A stretch of 64,000 bases of DNA, from contig NZ_CP048117.1 in the NCBI RefSeq assembly GCF_000469135.2, forward strand, positions 2,455,501-2,519,500, in the 5' to 3' direction. The DNA is from Bacillus sp. SB49 (GTDB lineage Bacteria; Bacillota; Bacilli; Bacillales; Halobacillaceae). How positions within the stretch are numbered: the first letter of the stretch is position 1; each line of letters begins with the position of its first letter. The notes beneath the pieces are model-generated. The model was not told where the DNA came from. It was given only the letters and a program-made list of their open reading frames with translations, and ran no database searches. A program made the position numbers and the translations under genes. This document shows, piece by piece, positions 37,100 to 46,318 of the stretch.

Positions 37100-37474
37100 T
37101 TATGATGGATCGACAGGCTGAAATTGGCTGTCCAACTGCTTATACAACGAAACAATGGTGTTCCGACTGTATCCGAAATCAACGGGTCCACCGGAATCCG
37201 TTGTTACGGAAAAATCAACAGCGGTACGGAAAGGACGGACCATAATGATAGTCACAACAATGAAAGCACGCCTTTTCCCTTTATATTTAATCGTAAGTTC
37301 GCCGCGTTCCTTCGAGGATGCTACAATCTGTGAGGGTGCGGGAAACAGTTCTTCCACGGCACGGAAAACGTCATCACGCTTTGCTTTATAATAGTGTGTG
37401 ACAAGTTCTTCATCCTTATGCTGTTCACTGGTTTCTGAGTGATTACTGATATATCTTGATATAAATGCTTTCAC
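37100..37474 (-). CDS. Conserved hypothetical cytosolic protein
   Basis: Protein of 124 residues without a family that I can name. There is no signal peptide or membrane segment. The C-terminal half looks like an alpha/beta domain (ELTIKYKGKRRAFIVVTIIM, TTDSGGPVDFGYSRNTIVSLYKQL). Similar proteins are known between nrdR and speD in other Bacillaceae, which supports a real gene. The function is unknown. Confidence 0.78.
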   Translation of the reverse strand: MKAFISRYISNHSETSEQHKDEELVTHYYKAKRDDVFRAVEELFPAPSQIVASSKERGELTIKYKGKRRAFIVVTIIMVRPFRTAVDFSVTTDSGGPVDFGYSRNTIVSLYKQLDSQFQPVDPS

Positions 37475-37579
37475 TTATCTGGCCCCTTCAATCCATTCGA
37501 CATGATCTTCCATCATTTTAACATGATTCTTCAAAATAAGAAATAACAGTTACCAAAGGAGAGTTGACCCCATACAAAA

Positions 37580-37607
37580 AAGCCGCACAGACTTCTCTGC
37601 GCGGCTT
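37580..37607 (-). terminator. Terminator of speD
   Basis: 12-bp stem around GCCGC...GCGGC with a four-base loop (one mismatch), followed by a T6 run, 20 bases past the speD stop. Confidence 0.88.
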
Positions 37608-37627
37608 GATTTACTGCGTTTCTCTTT

Positions 37628-38005
37628 TTAAAGGGCACGAGATTCCTGTACTTCCACAGGTCCCATCCCTCTCGGCACTTCCACGGTTTCATTCTTCCCT
37701 GCTTCCAGTGCTTCAACGATGTAGTGGGCTGCAACGTTCGGATCAATACGGTCGCCGCACGTGTAGACATCGATACTTGCATATCCATGCTCCGGAAAAC
37801 TGTGAATCGTCAAGTGCGATTCGGAAATGATGACCACTCCGCTCACCCCGTGTGGAGCGAACTTATGAAAAGCGACCTCTCTTACTTCTGCTCCCGCTTT
37901 CAAAGCAGCATCAACAAAAACCTGCTCTATATACGACATATCATTCAATTTCTCTTCATTACAATCCCATAGTTCAGCAATTACGTGTCTTCCCATTGTA
38001 TCCAT
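37628..38005 (-). CDS. speD: S-adenosylmethionine decarboxylase proenzyme
   Basis: Pyruvoyl enzyme of 125 residues that supplies the aminopropyl group for spermidine. Self-cleavage occurs before S63 (SES in [15 protein letters not shown]), which becomes the pyruvoyl group. His68 and Cys83-like residues (YTCGD) complete the site. I chose ATG 38005 (AAGGGGGAT at 7 bases), which gives the family start MDTMGRH. The open frame continues 21 codons further upstream without stop, but that part is leader. No speE is nearby. Confidence 0.95.
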   Translation of the reverse strand: MDTMGRHVIAELWDCNEEKLNDMSYIEQVFVDAALKAGAEVREVAFHKFAPHGVSGVVIISESHLTIHSFPEHGYASIDVYTCGDRIDPNVAAHYIVEALEAGKNETVEVPRGMGPVEVQESRAL

Positions 38006-38140
38006 ATTAAGGATCCCCCTTTGTACATTAACTTCTTCCCCTCTGAAATAACAGTCATGCACTACCATGGGGGAAAGTTAGTCCTGAGAGGTCCTAACCC
38101 TTTGAGTAGACATGAAAACATAAGAAATTCAGAAGTTCAA
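38006..38140 (-). promoter_or_regulatory. Long structured leader of speD
   Basis: About 134 bases from the predicted start to the speD ATG. It holds an imperfect hairpin (GTTAGGACC...GGACTAAC, near 38075-38096) and then TTTCCCCC (near 38065-38072). The latter can pair with GGGGGA of the ribosome-binding site (UCCCCC/GGGGGA). I do not recognise a known riboswitch class. It could control translation. Confidence 0.4.
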
Positions 38141-38145
38141 AAGAA

Positions 38146-38174
38146 AGTATATATGGTTTACCCGTAATTTGCAA
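38146..38174 (-). promoter_or_regulatory. Promoter of speD
   Basis: TTGCAA (38174-38169), 17 bases, TATACT (38151-38146), between gapB and speD. So speD is transcribed on its own. Confidence 0.78.
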
Positions 38175-38251
38175 GATTTATTTCAAATACAGCAAACCAT
38201 AGTCACCGGGTCCTAGTATACGATACATTCGGGATGCTTTCTAGTGCTTTC

Positions 38252-39286
38252 TCAAGACACGCGGACCGCTTTCTCCTGCTGCATCATATTCCCGACATAT
38301 TTAGCAAGGTCAACAACCCGGCAGGAGTATCCCCACTCATTGTCATACCAAGCCAGCACCTTCACTTTACGCTCTTCGATCACCTGGGTGGACAATCCAT
38401 CGATGATCGCAGAAGAAGGGGACGTCGTATAATCTATGGAAACGAGCGGCTCCTCATTAAATTCCAAGATTCCTTTCATTTCATACCTTGCCATACCAGC
38501 AAACGCCTCATTCACTTCTTCTCTCGTCACATCGCGTTTCACATCAACGACGAGATCAACAAGGGATACATTTGGAGTAGGCACCCGCAGCGCCATTCCG
38601 TTCAGTTTCCCCCGCATGCTCGGGATCACTTCTCCCAATGCTTTTGCAGCCCCTGTCGAAGTCGGGATAATCGACTGTGTACAGCCCCGGGCGCGGCGGA
38701 GGTCCTTATGTGGATTATCCAGGTTCTTCTGATCGTTTGTAAAAGAGTGAACAGTAGTCATCAAGCCGTTGACGATACCAAATTGGTCTTCCAATACTTT
38801 TACAACAGGAGCAAGACAGTTGGTCGTACAAGAAGCATTGGACAGGACGTGATGCTGTTCCGGTACATAACTATCTTCATTTACTCCCATAACAATCGTA
38901 GCATCTACTTCTTTACCGGGAGCTGTTATGATGACTTTTTTTGCTCCTGCTTCGATATGTTGGGACGCTTCATCCTTCGTTTTGAATTTGCCGGTAGCCT
39001 CAATGACAATATCGACACCCAGTTCATCCCACGGCAGCTCATGCGGATCTCGTGTTGAACACAAGCGAATGACCTTCCCATCGACGACAAGATTCCCTTC
39101 CGCCGCTTGGATTTTGCCTTCAAATCGACCGTGAACACTATCATATTTCAGCATATGAGCAATGGTTTCAGCTGGATAACAGGCGTTTACAGCCACCAAT
39201 TCTACAGAATTATCGATGACAGCCTTTCTAAAAACCATACGGCCAATTCTTCCCAACCCATTAATGGCAATCTTTGTTTTTCCCAT
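38252..39286 (-). CDS. gapB: Glyceraldehyde-3-phosphate dehydrogenase, gluconeogenic
   Basis: GAPDH of 344 residues, closer to B. subtilis GapB than to glycolytic GapA by its N-terminus and by position between coaE and speD. The NAD(P) fold starts INGLGRIGRMVFR, and the catalytic Cys is in SNASCTTNCLAP (about 153). The second residue of the Rossmann acid position is not the Asp of NAD enzymes (VAVNACYPAET), which fits NADP use. It runs the reverse reaction in gluconeogenesis. Confidence 0.93.
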   Translation of the reverse strand: MGKTKIAINGLGRIGRMVFRKAVIDNSVELVAVNACYPAETIAHMLKYDSVHGRFEGKIQAAEGNLVVDGKVIRLCSTRDPHELPWDELGVDIVIEATGKFKTKDEASQHIEAGAKKVIITAPGKEVDATIVMGVNEDSYVPEQHHVLSNASCTTNCLAPVVKVLEDQFGIVNGLMTTVHSFTNDQKNLDNPHKDLRRARGCTQSIIPTSTGAAKALGEVIPSMRGKLNGMALRVPTPNVSLVDLVVDVKRDVTREEVNEAFAGMARYEMKGILEFNEEPLVSIDYTTSPSSAIIDGLSTQVIEERKVKVLAWYDNEWGYSCRVVDLAKYVGNMMQQEKAVRVS

Positions 39287-39335
39287 GTTCCAGCCCCCTA
39301 TATATGATATACTTTTTAACCCTTTTCACAGAAAC

Positions 39336-39361
39336 AGTATAACATATTGCAAGCGCTTTTA
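39336..39361 (-). promoter_or_regulatory. gapB promoter region with cre-like site
   Basis: A -10 TATACT (39341-39336) lies about 50 bases before gapB; no good -35 is seen at 17 bases. Overlapping that place is TGCAAGCGCTTTTA (39348-39361), which agrees with the CcpA cre pattern TGNAANCGNTNNCA at all but one position. This would allow repression on sugars. In B. subtilis gapB is repressed by CcpN. Confidence 0.45.
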
Positions 39362-39389
39362 CATAAAAGAGTGCATTTTTTCACAAAAA

Positions 39390-39419
39390 AATAACACGTC
39401 GGAATCCCGACGTGTTATT
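39390..39419 (-). terminator. Terminator of the polA-coaE operon
   Basis: Perfect 13-bp stem AATAACACGTCGG/CCGACGTGTTATT with a four-base loop and a T7 run; it overlaps the last bases of coaE. Confidence 0.92.
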
Positions 39420-40017
39420 ATACGATGTTCCACCTTTGAAGTATGTCTTTTAATTGGTCGAAGCTTTGCTCGACAGATCCATTATTATCAATGACCGCAT
39501 CGGCAAGAGCCGCTTTTTTCTTTACCGGGATTTGGGAAGCAATTCTTGCTTCTGCATCCTCACTGGTCGACTGATCACGTTCCATCAAACGTCGGAGCTG
39601 CGTTTCTTCCTCTACATAAACGACTAACGTCTTCTCGACATAATCCGTCAGCTTGCTTTCAAAAAGTAACGGGATGTCCAATACAACAGCACGGTGTCCT
39701 TCTTCCTTATAGCATTCCCGTTGACGAACCATTTCTTTTCTCACTTCAGGGTGAACGATGCCGTTTAATTCCTTACGCTTTTCTTCATTGGAGAAGACAA
39801 CGCCCCCGAGTTTCTTACGGTCAATCGTCCTGTCCTCCAACAAAATATCAGAGCCGAATGCTTCAACAATACGTGTGTATGCAGCCTCACCAGGTTCCAC
39901 CACTTTCCTCGATATCACATCGGCATCTACAACCGGGATACCCAATTCTTTAAACATAGCAGAGATAGTGCTTTTACCGCTGGCTATACTGCCGGTTAAT
40001 CCGATGACAACAGTCAT
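39418..40017 (-). CDS. coaE: Dephospho-CoA kinase
   Basis: Last enzyme of coenzyme A synthesis, 199 residues, ATP-dependent phosphorylation of the 3'-hydroxyl of ribose. The P-loop GLTGSIASGKST (about 6-17), DADVISRKVV and the DIPLLFES segment are present. ATG 40017 is 6 bases from AAAGGGGGG; the in-frame extension upstream was rejected. Part of the polA-mutM-ytaF-coaE cluster. Confidence 0.95.
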   Translation of the reverse strand: MTVVIGLTGSIASGKSTISAMFKELGIPVVDADVISRKVVEPGEAAYTRIVEAFGSDILLEDRTIDRKKLGGVVFSNEEKRKELNGIVHPEVRKEMVRQRECYKEEGHRAVVLDIPLLFESKLTDYVEKTLVVYVEEETQLRRLMERDQSTSEDAEARIASQIPVKKKAALADAVIDNNGSVEQSFDQLKDILQRWNIV

Positions 40018-40073
40018 GACACGCCCCCCTTTATGTATAGAGAAGAGACATGGCTCTCCTCTTATTCCAACAC

Positions 40074-40673
40074 TCATGAAAGTTTAATTAAGCCGATGAT
40101 AATGAGCAGGACGCCCGGCAGGATGGATATACTCTCCACTTTCTCACTTAAATGTCTGCCGCTCCATATACCGCCTGCCAGCATGAGAAACGTAGCCAGT
40201 GTAATAAACAACGACGTCATTAGTGTAGGCATCCCGATCATAGCTCCGCTTACTCCCGCTCCGATAGAGTCCAGGGACAAGGCGATACCCAAGAGAAACA
40301 CTTCTTTCCCCCGGATACCCCCGGAATGATCCACATCTGCCGCGACGGGATCATTCAGTACCTCCGCCGGCTTAAACCATGAATCATCTTCCTTCTGCGG
40401 CTTCCTCTTCTTAAAAAACTGCCAAAGAAAGAATATACCTATGAAAATCAGGGCTGATGCTCCCGTTTTCTCCGCCACTTCCGGTGAGACATAAGCGATC
40501 AGCAAATGCCCGAAATAGGAGGAAAGCAGAAACACAACACCGGACAAACAAGCGATCGATAGGACAGCTCTCTTTGCAATGGTTACTTTCTTCAAACCTA
40601 ATACACAGCCGATTCCAAAGCTGTCGATGCTGACTGCTGTCACAAACAAAAAAATGAACAAACCGATACTCAA
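40074..40673 (-). CDS. ytaF: Sporulation membrane protein YtaF
   Basis: Membrane protein of 199 residues with about six helices, related to the MntP manganese exporter fold. It has the two conserved half-repeats around Asp residues (VSIDSFGIGCVLGLKK and ALSLDSIGAGVSGAMIG). It is known as YtaF in spore formers at this place between mutM and coaE. Transport substrate unknown. Confidence 0.9.
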   Translation of the reverse strand: MSIGLFIFLFVTAVSIDSFGIGCVLGLKKVTIAKRAVLSIACLSGVVFLLSSYFGHLLIAYVSPEVAEKTGASALIFIGIFFLWQFFKKRKPQKEDDSWFKPAEVLNDPVAADVDHSGGIRGKEVFLLGIALSLDSIGAGVSGAMIGMPTLMTSLFITLATFLMLAGGIWSGRHLSEKVESISILPGVLLIIIGLIKLS

Positions 40674-40721
40674 GGTCGATCACCCTCCTGCTACACAGGA
40701 TATGGGTTCACAGACCTGAGG

Positions 40722-41561
40722 TTACTCGGAGACAACCAGCCGCTGGCAATTTGGGCATATATGGGTGCCGCGACCGCTCACCTTCCGCTTCTCAATAGGC
40801 GTCCCGCACTCCACACAATCCTCGTCCTGTTTTCCATAGACACGCAGCTTCTGTTGGAACATACCGATCTCCCCCTGGCTGTTCGAGTAGGAGCGAATGG
40901 TGGTACCACCCTGTTCGATCGCCTCGAGAATAACAGAAATACTCGCCTCGCGTACTTTTGCAGCTTCCTCTCGTGTCAACGTGTTCGCTATTCTCTCCGG
41001 ATGGACTTTGGCGCGGAAGAGTGCCTCATCCACATAAATGTTGCCGAGCCCCGCTACGATGGATTGATCCAAGAGAACGGCCTTCATGTTACGGGACGTC
41101 TTCATAAGTTTCATATAGAAGTAATCCAAAGTGAATGCTTCCTCAAATGGATCAGGTCCAAGCTGTACTAACGGCTTCACCGAAGACTCTTCCCCTTTTC
41201 GAAACGCATGCATCGTGCCAAACTTCCTCACATCGTTATAACGGAGTTCCGTGCCGTCCGTGAAGTGGAAAATGACGTGCGTATGTTTAGGCTTCTCCAT
41301 CGAGGATTCATAGACACCGAATTTCCCTTCCATTCTCAGGTGGGAAACGAGAGAGAGGTCATCCAGTTGAAAAATCAAAAACTTCCCCTTTCGCTCGATA
41401 TCCCTGATCGTCTGCCCTCTCAGTAGACGATCAAATTCCTTTGGATCCTGCGGATGTTTGATGATGTTCCCCCAATAGACGGATACGGAGGCGATTTCTT
41501 TTCCAATGGCGAGATGGTGGAGCGTTCTCCTGACCGTCTCTACTTCCGGTAGTTCTGGCAT
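40722..41561 (-). CDS. mutM: Formamidopyrimidine-DNA glycosylase
   Basis: Base excision repair glycosylase/AP lyase of 279 residues that removes 8-oxoguanine. It has the catalytic N-terminus PELPEVETVRR (Pro after Met, then Glu), the middle helix-two-turn-helix (DEALFRAKVHPER) and the C-terminal zinc finger (CVECGTPIEKRK to CPNCQ). The start at 41561 is fixed by the need for MPELPE; longer frames are not used. It lies 17 bases after polA. Confidence 0.96.
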   Translation of the reverse strand: MPELPEVETVRRTLHHLAIGKEIASVSVYWGNIIKHPQDPKEFDRLLRGQTIRDIERKGKFLIFQLDDLSLVSHLRMEGKFGVYESSMEKPKHTHVIFHFTDGTELRYNDVRKFGTMHAFRKGEESSVKPLVQLGPDPFEEAFTLDYFYMKLMKTSRNMKAVLLDQSIVAGLGNIYVDEALFRAKVHPERIANTLTREEAAKVREASISVILEAIEQGGTTIRSYSNSQGEIGMFQQKLRVYGKQDEDCVECGTPIEKRKVSGRGTHICPNCQRLVVSE

Positions 41562-41578
41562 TCTTTCATTCTCCTCAC

Positions 41579-44218
41579 TTACTTTGCATCGTACCAAGTA
41601 TCTCCGTAAGAGGAATCCACCTTCAAAGGTACATCCAGTTCCACGGTGCTTTCCATGACGGAGGCTACTAAATCCTGCAGTTTCTCAATTTCTTCTTTCG
41701 GTGCTTCAATGATCAATTCATCATGTACCTGTAATAACACTTTCGCCTCCAGTTTTTCTTCCACGAGGCGTTTTTCCAAATCGACCATCGCCTTCTTGAT
41801 GATATCGGCTGCGCTCCCCTGGATCGGGGTGTTCATAGCAGTCCGCTCGGCAAACCCGCGTTTATTGAAGTTACGACTCTTAATGTCAGGAAGGTAACGT
41901 CTCCGGTTCATGAACGTCTTCACGTACCCGGTATCCTTAGCCTCACGAACCGATTCATCCATATAGGATTTGACGCCTGGATAGGATTCGAAATATTTAT
42001 CAATAAACGCCTGAGCTTCCTTCCTCGTGATGCCAAGGCTCTGAGACAAGCCGTAATCACTGATTCCATAAACGATTCCGAAATTGACCGCTTTCGCCTG
42101 TCTCCTCATATTACTCGTAACTTCTTCCGGCGCAACTCCAAACACTTCACTAGCCGTTTGTGTATGAATATCCTCGCCTCCACGGAACGCCTCAATCAAC
42201 TTTTCGTCCTGGGCAATATGAGCAAGAACACGCAGTTCAATTTGGGAATAGTCACTTGCGAACATCACCCATCCTTCTTCTGAAGGGATGAAGGCCTGAC
42301 GGATTTTCCGTCCTTCTTCCAGGCGGATTGGAATGTTCTGAAGGTTTGGATCCGTCGAGCTCAACCGACCTGTTTGTGTGAGAGCTTGATTAAAGCGGGT
42401 ATGAATTTTGTGTGTATCCTTGTGAACAACCTTCAGAAGGCCTTCGATATAGGTCGATTTCAACTTCCTTAATTGACGATTTAACAATATTTTCGTAATG
42501 ATTGGATGCTTGTCTTCCAACTGCTCCAATACATCCGCCGAAGTGGAATACCCCGTTTTCGTTTTCTTAATGACGGGAAGTTCGAGCTTTTCGAACAGAA
42601 TAGGGCCGAGCTGTTTAGGCGAATTGAGGTTAAACGGCTCACCGGCAAGTTCATAAATTTCTTCCTCCACCTTGTTTAAGCGTGCCTCCAGTTCTTCTCC
42701 CATCTCTTCCAAACGACCAACATCCACACGGACACCTCTGTGTTCCATTCTGCCAAGGATCAGCGCAAGCGGCATTTCCAAATCATTGTAGAGGTTAAAC
42801 TGTTCATTTTGGACGAGCTGATCCTCCATTTTACTCTTCATATGGTATAGGGCAGATGCTTTCCTGCTGATATGTTCGTAGAACGTACGATCTTCATCCG
42901 GACGCTTCAGCTTCGCACCCTTTCCGTACACTTCTTCATCATAGTTCACTTCCGCCTCCCCAAGTCTGTGTGCGACAGCCGGGATGTCGTGATTGTTCTC
43001 AGAAGGATTGATCAAATAAGAAGCTAAAAGTAAATCGAAGGTAATTCCTTTCAATTCAATTCCATACCGAAGCATCGCTACAAGCGTTCTCTTGGCATCG
43101 AACACCCATTTCTCCCGTGTGTCATCCTCAGCCCATTTTTTGAAGACCGGGGATTTAACCGCCTGCTCGAGAGTTAGGACATATTTCTTCTCCTCATTAA
43201 CTATAGCAATGGCCTCTATGGGAGCCGTGTGATAATTCTCGTAAAGCATTTCCACCACAAGCGCTTCCCTGCCCGTAAACATTTCTTCTTTCAGCTCTTC
43301 TATCACTTCCACTTCTATATCGGGAAGTTCCGTCTTCGCTTCGGATTCTCCTTCTTCCCCTTGAATGCGGGAGAGCAGGGATTGAAATCCAAGGTCTTTA
43401 AAGAAGTTACTGACTGCTTGGGAGGGATATCCCTCATACGCAATATCCTTAAGACCCACTTCAATCGGCGCTTGTCTCTCAATCGTCACAAGCTGCTTAC
43501 TCATGAAAGCTTCTTCCTTATTGTCCTCCAATTTTTCTTTCAGCTTCTTCCCGCTCACCTGATCTATGTTCTCATACAGGTTCTCGAGCGTTTCAAACTG
43601 CTTCAACAACTTGACCGCTGTTTTTTCACCGACACCCGGTACTCCGGGGATATTATCAGAGCTGTCTCCCATAAGCGCTTTTAAATCAATGATCTGATCC
43701 GGTCTGACCTCCATTTTGTCCAGAAGGAAAGAAGGCGTATATGTATCGACATTTGTAATCCCCTTCTTCGTAAGACGGACCGTAATCTGTTCGTTGACCA
43801 ATTGCAGCAGGTCTTTGTCCCCGGAAATGACTTGGACATCCATTCCCTTCTCGCCGGCTTCTGTGGCAAGCGTACCGATGATATCATCCGCCTCATAATT
43901 TTGCAGCTGGTAACTGTGAACCCCGAATGTCTCGAGCAGTTCTTTCAGTACAGGAAACTGTTCCGAGAGCTCCGGCGGTGTCTTCTGACGGCCGCCCTTG
44001 TATTCTTTATACGTAGCATGGCGGAAAGTGGTCTTCCCTGCATCAAATGCAACAAGTAAATGATCCGGTTTATCTTCTTCCAGTATTTTTAGCAGCATCG
44101 TCGTAAAACCATAGACAGCGTTCGTATAAACTCCCTTATCATTATTCAGTAAAGGGAGAGCGAAGAATGCCCGGTAAGCTATACTATTTCCATCAATTAA
44201 AATGACCTTCTCAGCCAT
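41579..44218 (-). CDS. polA: DNA polymerase I
   Basis: 879 residues. It has the N-terminal 5'-3' exonuclease (about 1-290, LIDGNSIAYRAFFALP, SGDKDLLQL, GDSSDNIPGVPGVGEKTA). A middle 3'-5' exonuclease-like domain (about 300-480) has lost the DxE metal motif (VVEMLYENYH), as in other Bacillus enzymes. The polymerase domain shows motif A (SDYSQIELRVLAH), motif B (RRQAKAVNFGIVYG) and motif C (QVHDELIIE). It removes RNA primers and fills repair gaps. First gene of polA-mutM-ytaF-coaE. Confidence 0.97.
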   Translation of the reverse strand: MAEKVILIDGNSIAYRAFFALPLLNNDKGVYTNAVYGFTTMLLKILEEDKPDHLLVAFDAGKTTFRHATYKEYKGGRQKTPPELSEQFPVLKELLETFGVHSYQLQNYEADDIIGTLATEAGEKGMDVQVISGDKDLLQLVNEQITVRLTKKGITNVDTYTPSFLLDKMEVRPDQIIDLKALMGDSSDNIPGVPGVGEKTAVKLLKQFETLENLYENIDQVSGKKLKEKLEDNKEEAFMSKQLVTIERQAPIEVGLKDIAYEGYPSQAVSNFFKDLGFQSLLSRIQGEEGESEAKTELPDIEVEVIEELKEEMFTGREALVVEMLYENYHTAPIEAIAIVNEEKKYVLTLEQAVKSPVFKKWAEDDTREKWVFDAKRTLVAMLRYGIELKGITFDLLLASYLINPSENNHDIPAVAHRLGEAEVNYDEEVYGKGAKLKRPDEDRTFYEHISRKASALYHMKSKMEDQLVQNEQFNLYNDLEMPLALILGRMEHRGVRVDVGRLEEMGEELEARLNKVEEEIYELAGEPFNLNSPKQLGPILFEKLELPVIKKTKTGYSTSADVLEQLEDKHPIITKILLNRQLRKLKSTYIEGLLKVVHKDTHKIHTRFNQALTQTGRLSSTDPNLQNIPIRLEEGRKIRQAFIPSEEGWVMFASDYSQIELRVLAHIAQDEKLIEAFRGGEDIHTQTASEVFGVAPEEVTSNMRRQAKAVNFGIVYGISDYGLSQSLGITRKEAQAFIDKYFESYPGVKSYMDESVREAKDTGYVKTFMNRRRYLPDIKSRNFNKRGFAERTAMNTPIQGSAADIIKKAMVDLEKRLVEEKLEAKVLLQVHDELIIEAPKEEIEKLQDLVASVMESTVELDVPLKVDSSYGDTWYDAK

Positions 44219-44320
44219 GAACTCACTCCTATTCTTAAAAACGGCGATCCGGGATCACAGGGGGCGACGTCATTCGTCCTGTCATCTCCATCCTATGTTA
44301 CCCCATGAGCATGAATAAAA

Positions 44321-44368
44321 CGCCTTTTTCTTCATTCTACCATGATTACAGCAGAGAAGAAAAAGACG
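44321..44368 (-). terminator. Terminator of hflKC
   Basis: 13-bp arms CGTCTTTTTCTTC/GAAGAAAAAGGCG (one mismatch) with a 22-base loop, then TTTTATTC, 11 bases after hflC. Confidence 0.7.
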
Positions 44369-44379
44369 CCACCTTCCTG

Positions 44380-45306
44380 TTATTCGATATAACCCTGCAA
44401 GAGATCGGTATAAGGAGAATCCTGAGGGAGAATAATCGTCGTTTCTCCATCAATTGTCGTTTCATAGGATTCAAGGGTTCGGTAGAGTCGGTAAAACTCA
44501 GGGTCTTTGGAGAAAGATTCATTGTAAACAGCCGCTGCCTGCTGCTCTCCTTCCGAACGGATTTTCTCTGCGTTTGCTCTGGCTGTCGACAACATCTCCT
44601 GTACTTCCCTGTCGACTTCCGCCCTGATTCTGCTCTTATCCGCTTCCCCCTCCGATAAATACTGTTGCGCTATCTTTTCTCTGTCCGTAATCATTTGGTT
44701 GAAGACAGCTGCTTCATTCGATTCAGGAAGGTCCGACCGTTTAATCCGGACGTCGTCCACGACAATTCCATAGTTATCACGAGCCAGATATTCATTTACT
44801 TTCGATGTAATTTCATCATTGAGCACACCTCGGGAACTCTCTTCTTCGTTAATAATTTCCGAAAAGTCCATCTTTCCAAGCTCCGAGCGGACAATGGAGA
44901 AGATGAACTCACCCATTCTTGCTTCCGCACCGATTACCGTCCTGGCATTGGCAATCATTCTCTCCGGATCTTCAATGCTCCAAACGGCGTAATTGTCGAT
45001 GATCATACGCTTTTTATCCAATGTGGTAATCTCTTTCTCTTCTACGTCGTACACCATCTTCTTCTTTGACAATGTCGATACTTCCTGAACGAAAGGAACC
45101 TTGAATTTGAGTCCGGGTGTTTCATGGATCTTCACAATATCACCAAATTGCCGGACTACTTTGTACTCCCCTTCCTTCGCAATAACAACAGAGCTTATTC
45201 CTGTTAAGAGAAGAAAGATGATGACAAGCAGAGCAACCCCCGCCTTCACGTATTTCCTTATATCTCTATTCTTCGTTTTCTTTTCGTCAAATATATCGTC
45301 CGTCAA
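44380..45306 (-). CDS. hflC: HflC-like SPFH domain protein
   Basis: Membrane-anchored protein of 308 residues with one N-terminal helix (about 20-42) and an outer SPFH/Band 7 domain (about 45-230), followed by a helical region rich in charged residues (DREVQEMLSTARANAEKIRSE). In E. coli, HflK and HflC form a cage round the FtsH protease and regulate it. It overlaps hflK by 4 bases. B. subtilis has no hflKC here, so this pair is specific to related genera. Confidence 0.92.
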   Translation of the reverse strand: MTDDIFDEKKTKNRDIRKYVKAGVALLVIIFLLLTGISSVVIAKEGEYKVVRQFGDIVKIHETPGLKFKVPFVQEVSTLSKKKMVYDVEEKEITTLDKKRMIIDNYAVWSIEDPERMIANARTVIGAEARMGEFIFSIVRSELGKMDFSEIINEEESSRGVLNDEITSKVNEYLARDNYGIVVDDVRIKRSDLPESNEAAVFNQMITDREKIAQQYLSEGEADKSRIRAEVDREVQEMLSTARANAEKIRSEGEQQAAAVYNESFSKDPEFYRLYRTLESYETTIDGETTIILPQDSPYTDLLQGYIE

Positions 45307-46286
45307 GATGCACCCTCCTCTTCAGACTGATCCGCTTCCGGACTTTGCTCCTGCTTTTTCTCCTGTTGGACAGACCCATCAAGGACCGGTTGTTGCTGTA
45401 TCGGCAAATACTTCATGGTATCCCCATCGTCGTTCATAATATATACGTTTGCGTCCGGTAATACACTTTCCAACGTCTCCATGACCAGCCGGTCTTTGGT
45501 GATATTTTCGTGACTTTCATACTCCGATAATAAAGCCTCGAACCTGGAAACGGCCCCGTTTGCATTTTGGATTCGTTCTACCTTATCCCCTTCGGCACGT
45601 TGAATAATTGCATCTTTCTCCCCGAGCGCTTCCTCTCTCATCTGATTGGCATACTTCTCCGCTTCGTTGACTTTGCTTTGTTTTTGTTCTCTGGCATCTG
45701 TAACTTTCGTGAAAGCTTCTCTCACTTCTTCATTCGGCAGATCCACCTCCTGCAGACGGACATCAATGATCGAGATGCCGACATCGTATTGATCCATCAA
45801 GGAAACGAGATTTTCACGCACTTGGTTCTCAATCTCGGCTTTCCCGGAAGTAAGCGCCTCATCAATTTGGCTGCTTCCGATTACCCCTCTTAACGAAGAA
45901 GAGGTGGCATTGAAAAGTACCTGTTCCGGATCTTCGGACGCGAATAAGTACCCAGTGGGCTCGGTAATCTTCCATTGAACGACAAGGTCTGCCTGTACGA
46001 TCATGTCATCCCCTGTAATCATCGTAACTTTATCTGCCTCTTCTCCATCATTAAAACCGAAGTCCAGACTGAACGTTTCCTTCGATAATTTTTCGACCTC
46101 TTGTATCGGCCACGGCATCTTGAAATGAAGTCCTGGTTCGCTGACCCCTTCTTCCGCCTTACCGAAGGTTAAAACGACCGCCTGCTCCGACTCATCCACC
46201 GTGTACCACGTAGTAATAAGTACAAGAATTAATAGACATCCGGCCAGTCCGAGACCAACCCATGTATAGAACTGCTTCACACTCAT
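45303..46286 (-). CDS. hflK: HflK-like SPFH domain protein
   Basis: Partner of HflC, 327 residues. It has one N-terminal helix (about 8-29), SPFH domain (about 30-215), a coiled coil (EKYANQMREEALGEKDAIIQ) and a Glu/Gln-rich C-terminal tail (VQQEKKQEQSPEADQSEEE). It lacks the Gly-rich N-terminal stretch of the proteobacterial HflK. The ATG at 46286 follows GTGAGGGGG. First of hflKC, behind a sigma-W type promoter, which suggests envelope-stress control. Confidence 0.92.
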   Translation of the reverse strand: MSVKQFYTWVGLGLAGCLLILVLITTWYTVDESEQAVVLTFGKAEEGVSEPGLHFKMPWPIQEVEKLSKETFSLDFGFNDGEEADKVTMITGDDMIVQADLVVQWKITEPTGYLFASEDPEQVLFNATSSSLRGVIGSSQIDEALTSGKAEIENQVRENLVSLMDQYDVGISIIDVRLQEVDLPNEEVREAFTKVTDAREQKQSKVNEAEKYANQMREEALGEKDAIIQRAEGDKVERIQNANGAVSRFEALLSEYESHENITKDRLVMETLESVLPDANVYIMNDDGDTMKYLPIQQQPVLDGSVQQEKKQEQSPEADQSEEEGAS

Positions 46287-46318
46287 CCGGAATCCCCCTC
46301 ACCTATGTATATTTTAGT

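Noticed and set aside
37985-38068. Longer SpeD with 21 extra N-terminal residues
   Set aside because: The ribosome-binding site AAGGGGGAT lies inside that extension, and the family starts at MDTMGRH.
38234-39058. Plus-strand open frame of 274 codons opposite gapB
   Set aside because: Complete overlap with gapB, whose motifs are clear; composition is that of an antisense shadow.
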